Positions 59,398-64,000 of a stretch of DNA of 64,000 bases are shown here, in pieces. The DNA lies in NCBI RefSeq assembly GCF_041438805.1, contig NZ_CP109190.1, forward strand, positions 1,116,001-1,180,000, written 5' to 3'. The first letter of the stretch is position 1, and every line of letters starts with the position of its first letter. The notes under the pieces are model-generated. The model saw only the letters and a program-made list of their open reading frames with translations. It did not search any database and was not told the origin of the DNA. Origin of the DNA: Streptomyces sp. NBC_01707. GTDB taxonomy: Bacteria > Actinomycetota > Actinomycetes > Streptomycetales > Streptomycetaceae. The translations under genes and the position numbers were made by a program.

Positions 59398-60420
59398 ATG
59401 GCAACGCCATCCTCTGACGGGCCGGACCACGCACGCCATGACGTCAACAGCGCAGACCACGTCGGCGGCGCGGGCCGGCCGCCCCACGACGGCGACGATG
59501 CCGGCGGTCGATCCCGGGGAGACGCCGCGGAAGGAGGTTCGTTCAAGGGCGCTGTGAGGCGCACATTGCGGGAGTTCAAGGAGGACAACCTCACGGACTG
59601 GGCGGCCGCCCTGACCTACTACGGAGTCCTGGCGATCTTCCCGGCCCTGCTGGCTCTGGTGTCCATTCTGGGTCTGCTGGGCCCTGCCACCATCGACTCA
59701 CTGATCAAGAACCTCTCCAGCAGCGCGCCCGGGTCCATGCGCGAGATCCTCACCACGGTGCTGGAGCAGCTCAAAGGCGGTCGGGGGAAAGCCCTGCTCG
59801 CGTTGATCATCGGTGTCGTCCTGGCGCTGTGGTCGGCCTCCGGCTACGTCGCTGCCTTCATGCGGGCATCCAACATCGTCTACGACATCGGTGAGGGCCG
59901 GCCGGTCTGGAAGACGTTGCCTGTCCGCTTCGGCATCACCGTGGCCGTGGTGATCCTCCTGGCCCTCACCGCGGTCGGCGTCGTCTTCACCGGCCCGCTG
60001 GCCAAGAAGATGGGGTCGTTCCTGGGGCTGGGCGACACCGTGGTGACCGCTTGGAACATCGCCAAGTGGCCCGTCATGTTCGTCCTGGTCGTTCTGATCA
60101 TCATGCTGCTGTACTGGGCCGCCCCCAACGTCAAGCGGCAGATCCGGCGAGTGGTGCCCGGCGGTGTCCTGGCCGTGGTCATCTGGCTCATCGCCTCCGC
60201 GCTGTTCGGCCTCTACGTCGCCAACTTCAGCAGCTACAACAAGACCTACGGTGCCTTCGCCACCCCCATCGTCGCGCTGATCTGGCTGTGGCTCACCAAC
60301 ATCGCGATCCTGCTGGGGCTGGAGTTCAACGCCGAACTCGAACGTGGGCGTGCCATCGACAGCGGCCACCCTCCGGGTGACGAGCCTTATGCCGAGCCCC
60401 GCGACACCCGCAAGCTCTGA
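59398..60420 (+). CDS. YihY/BrkB-type membrane protein
   Basis: 340 residues. A 45-residue disordered N-terminus, then six transmembrane helices: YYGVLAIFPALLALVSILGL, ALLALIIGVVLALWSASGYV, FGITVAVVILLALTAVGVVF, WPVMFVLVVLIIMLLYWAAP, AVVIWLIASALFGLYVANFS, FATPIVALIWLWLTNIAILL. This is the YihY/UPF0761 family, once mis-named ribonuclease BN; the conserved NxSYNKTYG and ELE (EFNAELER) motifs are present. Function unclear, perhaps transport. GAAGGAG precedes the ATG. Confidence 0.93.
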   Translation: MATPSSDGPDHARHDVNSADHVGGAGRPPHDGDDAGGRSRGDAAEGGSFKGAVRRTLREFKEDNLTDWAAALTYYGVLAIFPALLALVSILGLLGPATIDSLIKNLSSSAPGSMREILTTVLEQLKGGRGKALLALIIGVVLALWSASGYVAAFMRASNIVYDIGEGRPVWKTLPVRFGITVAVVILLALTAVGVVFTGPLAKKMGSFLGLGDTVVTAWNIAKWPVMFVLVVLIIMLLYWAAPNVKRQIRRVVPGGVLAVVIWLIASALFGLYVANFSSYNKTYGAFATPIVALIWLWLTNIAILLGLEFNAELERGRAIDSGHPPGDEPYAEPRDTRKL

Positions 60421-60482
60421 TGCCGGCCGCTTCGGTCGCATGTTGTGACTGCGCCCGATTCCTGTCCCGTGCAAGGGAGAGA

Positions 60483-60518
60483 TGGCGTGCGCGGGACGGG
60501 AACACCCCGCGCACGCCA
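60483..60518. terminator. Perfect 13-bp hairpin between convergent genes
   Basis: TGGCGTGCGCGGG / CCCGCGCACGCCA with a 10-base loop, centred between the YihY gene (+) and the aldo/keto reductase gene (-). Likely a bidirectional terminator. Confidence 0.8.
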
Positions 60519-60574
60519 CGACGCACGAAGAACGTATCGCCGTAGCTCCTGTCAGCTGCCGAACCCCGGACCTC

Positions 60575-61555
60575 CTACTGCAGCAGTTCAGCCACCTCGG
60601 ACAGCTGGGCCTCGGACAGGGGGCCGCGCTGGAGCGCCCTGGCGTTCTCCTCGGCCTGGGCGACGCTGCGAAAGCCGGGGATCGGCACCGTCCGCGGGCT
60701 GCGTGCCCACAGCCACGCGAGTGCGCCCTGTGCGAGCGTGCGGTCGTCCGCGGTGAGCACGTCCCGTACGGCGTCGATGCGCGCCCTCCATTGCGCTGCC
60801 GGCACGCCGCCCTCGTCGAACCAGCGCAGCCACGCAGGCGGCACGGAACGGATGTCCCCCGCCCCGCCGCGGCCCGAAGGGCCCTGCTTGCCGGTGAGCA
60901 GCCCCATGGCGAGTGGACTGCGCACGATGGAGGCGAGTCCGTGCTGCTCGCACAACGCCAGCATTTCAGGCGCGTCCACCAGCACATTGCACGCATGCTG
61001 GACGCCTACGCAGTGCTCCCCGTGTGCGAAGAGCGCCGCTCGCCCGGGATCGTCGGTGCTCCAGGCGTACGCGCGAATAAGACCTTCTCGTACGAAATCC
61101 TCGCAGGCTTCGCGCAGTTCGGTTGCCTGGCCCAGCGGTACGTCGCCCAGATGCAGCTGGTAGACGTCGATCCGATCGGTGCCCAGCCGCCGCAGCGATG
61201 CGGTCAGTGCGCGGCGCGCGTACGCGACGGTCGCGTCCTCACCGATCAGTGTGCGGGTCTCCTCGTCGAAGACGTTGCCCCACTTGGTGGCGATGACCAC
61301 CTCGTCCCGCCGACCCGCGAGTGCCCGCCCCAGTACCCGCTCGCTGCGGCCGGTGCCGTACACGTCCGCGGTATCGAAAAAGGTGACCCCGAGCTCCATC
61401 GCCCGTCGGATCGCCGCGATGGATTCCTGGTCGTCGACGGTTCCCCATCCGAGGGGGTTCCCGTCGGTGTCCTGCCACTCACCGCCGATGGCCCAGCACC
61501 CGAATCCCAGCGCACTGACCTCGATCTCGCTGTCCCCCAGCGTTCTGTTCTCCAT
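60575..61555 (-). CDS. Aldo/keto reductase
   Basis: 326-residue NAD(P)H-dependent TIM-barrel oxidoreductase: LGFGCWAIGGEW, VTFFDTADVYGTGRSERVLG (Asp and Tyr), VVIATKWGNVFDEETRTLIG (Lys), DRIDVYQLHLGD (His), and PIPGFRSVAQAEENARAL for cofactor binding. Reduces aldehydes or ketones; natural substrate unknown. The ATG lacks a ribosome binding site, but TAGCGT ends eight bases upstream and TTGCCC lies 19 bases before that, pointing to a leaderless mRNA. The upstream open frame is not conserved. Confidence 0.92.
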   Translation of the reverse strand: MENRTLGDSEIEVSALGFGCWAIGGEWQDTDGNPLGWGTVDDQESIAAIRRAMELGVTFFDTADVYGTGRSERVLGRALAGRRDEVVIATKWGNVFDEETRTLIGEDATVAYARRALTASLRRLGTDRIDVYQLHLGDVPLGQATELREACEDFVREGLIRAYAWSTDDPGRAALFAHGEHCVGVQHACNVLVDAPEMLALCEQHGLASIVRSPLAMGLLTGKQGPSGRGGAGDIRSVPPAWLRWFDEGGVPAAQWRARIDAVRDVLTADDRTLAQGALAWLWARSPRTVPIPGFRSVAQAEENARALQRGPLSEAQLSEVAELLQ

Positions 61556-61740
61556 GCCTACGCACGCTACGAGTTGGAGCGCACACGAGGGCAAGGCCCC
61601 CGAGTGATCCGGAGTTCCATGTCCGCCGCGTCGATCGACCGACGGCTCGCCGCCACCGGTCCGGCTTCGAGCCCGGGGAGCCGTGCCGGTCACGGCAGTT
61701 GAGACCGGACGCCTGTCGGGACCCGGTGCGTCCCGCGCGT

Positions 61741-63771
61741 TCAGCCGGAGGCCGGCAGAACCGGTCGGGTGAGATGCCGCCACAAGAACGTATGCATCAG
61801 AGCGTTGTTGTGAGCGGACTGTTCGTTGTCGCTGGCGCCCGCGTGGCCACCGCCGGTGTTCTCGTGGAACAGGACCGGATGGCCGAGTTCGCGCAGCCGC
61901 GCGGCCGCCTTGCGGGCATGGCCGGGGTGGACGCGGTCGTCACGGGTGGAGGTCGTCAGAAGAACCGGCGGGTAGATCTGGTCCGCGGTGAGCTGGTGGT
62001 AGGGGGAGAGCTCACTCAGGTGAGGATGATCGGCTTCGTTGTCCGGGTTGCCGTACTCGGCGATCCAGGATGCGCCGGCGAGGAGCTTATGGAAGCGGAG
62101 CATGTCCAGCAGAGGTACCCGAGCGACGATCGCGCCGAACAGGTGCGGGTAGCGGGTGACCATCGCACCCATGAGCAGGCCGCCGTTGCTGCCCCCCGCG
62201 GCGCCCAGCATGCCCGGGGTGGTGATGCCCCGCGCCATGAGGTCTTCGGCGACGGCCGCGAAGTCCTCGAAGGCGCGCGGCCGGTCCGCGCCGAGCGCGG
62301 CCTGGTGCCAGTCCGGTCCGTACTCTCCGCCCCCTCGGATGTTCGCGATCACGTGGGTGCCACCGCGCTCCAGCCACGCCCGTCCCGCCACCGCGTCGTA
62401 GAAGGGGGTGAGGGAGACCTCGAAGCCGCCGTATCCGTGGAGCAGGGCGGGCCCCGGGCCGGCGAGGGAACGGTCGGGGCCGATCACGAAGTACGGCACC
62501 CGCGTGCCGTCCTTGGAGGTCGCGAAGAACTGCTCCGCCGCCAGACCGGCCGTGTCGAAACGGGCCGGAGCCTGCTTGAGGATCTCTGTGTCTGCCCCGA
62601 TCCGCCCGTGGTAGAGGGTGGAGGGCTGCAAGAACCCCGACACGTCCAGGAAGTACTCGTCGGAGATGTCCGGGTCAGTGTCCGTGACGGTGACGGTGGA
62701 CAGAGCCGGGACGTCCGCGAGCGGCTTGCGCGTCCACCCACCGACGGGGGTCGGGGTGATGACTTCGATGCGCGTGCTGACGTCGCGCATCGTCTCCAGG
62801 ATCAGATGGTGGCGGGTCCATGAGTGCCCGGTCAGAGCCGTTCGCTCATCCGGGGTGAACAGCACCTCCGCGGTGCGATCGCCCGCCAGGAAGGCGTCGA
62901 AGTCGAACGCCAGCAGAGAGCCCGCCCTCTGCCCGAGCCAGTCGGACTTCAAGGTGACCAGCAGGTGCTGCCGATGGACATGGGTACTGGCGTCATCGGG
63001 AACATCGATCCTGACGAGCGTGGCGTCGGGGGCCAGGACGTACACCTCGCTGTGGAAGAAGTCCAGCAACCGGCCGACGAAGTCCCGCTCGAACCCGGGT
63101 GTGGTGTCGCGCCAGCCCCAGGTCGCCACATCTCCCGTTTCGCCCTCGAAGACCAGGGCCGCTTCCTCCAGCGGCGTGCCGCGTCGCCACCTGCGAACCG
63201 TACGCGGATAGCCGGCGTCGGTCAGCGAGCCCGGTCCGAAGTCAGTGCCGATGAAGACGGTGTCGGCGTCGACCCACCCGATCCGCGTCTTCGCCTCCCC
63301 CACCTGGAACCCACCCTCGACGAAAGCCCGAGTGGCCAGGTCGAATTCGCGGACCACCACGGCATCACCACCGTCGCGCGACATACACACAAGCGCCCGG
63401 TCGTAAGCGGGATGTCGTACCCGCGCACCGGCCCACACCCACTTCTCGCCCTCCGCGGCAGCAAGCGCGTCGACGTCGAGAAGGACCTCCCACTCCGGTT
63501 CATCCTTGCGGTACCGCTCCATCGTCGTACGCCGCCACACACCACGCACGTGCTCGGCGTCCCGCCAGAAGTTGTACAGGAACTCTCCGCGACGAACGGT
63601 GTACGGGATGCGGTCCGAAGCGTCCAGCACCTCCCGCAGACGCTCCTTCAAGGAAGCGAACCCGGAGCCGACAGCCAGCGCGGCCTCCGTCTCGGCGTTC
63701 CGCTCGGCCACCCACTCGAGCGCGGCCTCGCCCTCAACGTCTTCCAGCCACAGGTACGGGTCGTCATCCAT
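61741..63771 (-). CDS. Prolyl oligopeptidase family serine peptidase (S9A)
   Basis: 676 residues, cytoplasmic. The N-terminal seven-bladed propeller starts DDDPYLWLEDVEGEAALEWV, and the C-terminal alpha/beta hydrolase domain has LLHGYGGFEVSLTPFYDAVA, GTHVIANIRGGGEYG, the nucleophile GGSNGG (Ser528), STRDDRVHPGH (Asp611/612) and GGGHAG (His643). It cleaves short peptides, typically after proline. ATG is chosen; GTG directly before it could be used in a leaderless mRNA, since CACAAT ends seven bases upstream of that GTG. Length is normal for S9A. Confidence 0.94.
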   Translation of the reverse strand: MDDDPYLWLEDVEGEAALEWVAERNAETEAALAVGSGFASLKERLREVLDASDRIPYTVRRGEFLYNFWRDAEHVRGVWRRTTMERYRKDEPEWEVLLDVDALAAAEGEKWVWAGARVRHPAYDRALVCMSRDGGDAVVVREFDLATRAFVEGGFQVGEAKTRIGWVDADTVFIGTDFGPGSLTDAGYPRTVRRWRRGTPLEEAALVFEGETGDVATWGWRDTTPGFERDFVGRLLDFFHSEVYVLAPDATLVRIDVPDDASTHVHRQHLLVTLKSDWLGQRAGSLLAFDFDAFLAGDRTAEVLFTPDERTALTGHSWTRHHLILETMRDVSTRIEVITPTPVGGWTRKPLADVPALSTVTVTDTDPDISDEYFLDVSGFLQPSTLYHGRIGADTEILKQAPARFDTAGLAAEQFFATSKDGTRVPYFVIGPDRSLAGPGPALLHGYGGFEVSLTPFYDAVAGRAWLERGGTHVIANIRGGGEYGPDWHQAALGADRPRAFEDFAAVAEDLMARGITTPGMLGAAGGSNGGLLMGAMVTRYPHLFGAIVARVPLLDMLRFHKLLAGASWIAEYGNPDNEADHPHLSELSPYHQLTADQIYPPVLLTTSTRDDRVHPGHARKAAARLRELGHPVLFHENTGGGHAGASDNEQSAHNNALMHTFLWRHLTRPVLPASG

Positions 63772-64000
63772 CACAAGCCGAATTGTGCAGGCCCGAAACG
63801 CTTGGCGGTCCCACATCCACCCAATCTCCGACCTGCGCTCTCGGCCGTGGTGCCATCCGGTGCGTCCGCTCGGGTGTACCGGACGCACCCGATGGCCACC
63901 ACCGAGGCGGCCCCGCCCGACCGGCGCTCGCCGCGCCGACCAGGAACGTGGTGCACGACGAAGGCTCGGAAACGGGCAGACCGGTCCGCGGTCACAAAGA
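63772..64000. other. Window-end region
   Basis: Upstream of the peptidase gene; contains its probable promoter. No other supported gene begins before the window ends. Confidence 0.4.

Overview
The window is high-GC DNA with GTG/ATG starts, purine-rich ribosome binding sites, GTGA/ATGA stop-start overlaps and actinobacterial protein families (SHOCT, CsbD-like, DUF6215, DUF6286, DUF5133, AmaP, ECF sigma with Gls24 proteins, SpoIIE phosphatase with an HATPase domain). It is almost certainly from a Streptomyces or close relative, probably an accessory or arm-type region: intact metabolic and stress genes alternate with many gene fragments. No rRNA, tRNA, CRISPR array or complete insertion sequence was seen.

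Layout. 0-6.4 kb is a decayed zone: a chimera of TOBE-domain, molybdenum-hydroxylase and beta-helix fragments, a perfect 8 x 7-bp repeat that ends a truncated gene, a tandem-duplicated P-loop kinase and an integrase remnant. 6.6-12 kb holds a GH13 alpha-glucosidase, a SHOCT membrane protein, two carboxymuconolactone-decarboxylase-like proteins and an acetyltransferase. 12.5-17.2 kb is a D-glucarate catabolic operon (dehydratase for keto-deoxyglucarate, glucarate dehydratase, MFS permease) with a divergent IclR regulator. 17.5-21.2 kb has a nitronate monooxygenase and two divergent secreted phosphodiesterase-like enzymes. 21.3-28.5 kb carries flavin-dependent reductases, two MarR regulators, a MarR-MFS-hydrolase operon and a GNAT enzyme. 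28.6-32.7 kb has TetR and PadR modules with clear operator palindromes.

33-43 kb is rich in stress-protein families: CsbD, a DUF2975/HTH pair, DoxX, an SRPBCC/coiled basic protein pair like the Y and Z genes of Streptomyces gas-vesicle clusters (but without gas-vesicle structural genes), and a nine-gene run that starts with an ECF sigma factor. In that run the second gene joins an anti-sigma-type zinc motif to a Gls24 domain, followed by three more Gls24 proteins, small membrane proteins and AmaP. This is the most interesting system here: it looks like a sigma factor controlled by, or controlling, a membrane-anchored Asp23/Gls24 assembly. Transposase and desaturase fragments lie between these parts.

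43-64 kb contains a DHA2 exporter with an overlapping TetR gene and a double operator, a glutamate-cysteine-ligase-like enzyme, a hemerythrin, a CorA-type transporter, a diacylglycerol-kinase-like lipid kinase, a multidomain SpoIIE phosphatase, a second nitronate monooxygenase, a YihY membrane protein, an aldo/keto reductase and a prolyl oligopeptidase. Several genes have a -10-like hexamer 6-8 nt before the start codon, which suggests leaderless transcripts. All family assignments come from reading motifs and memory of the families; no database search was possible.
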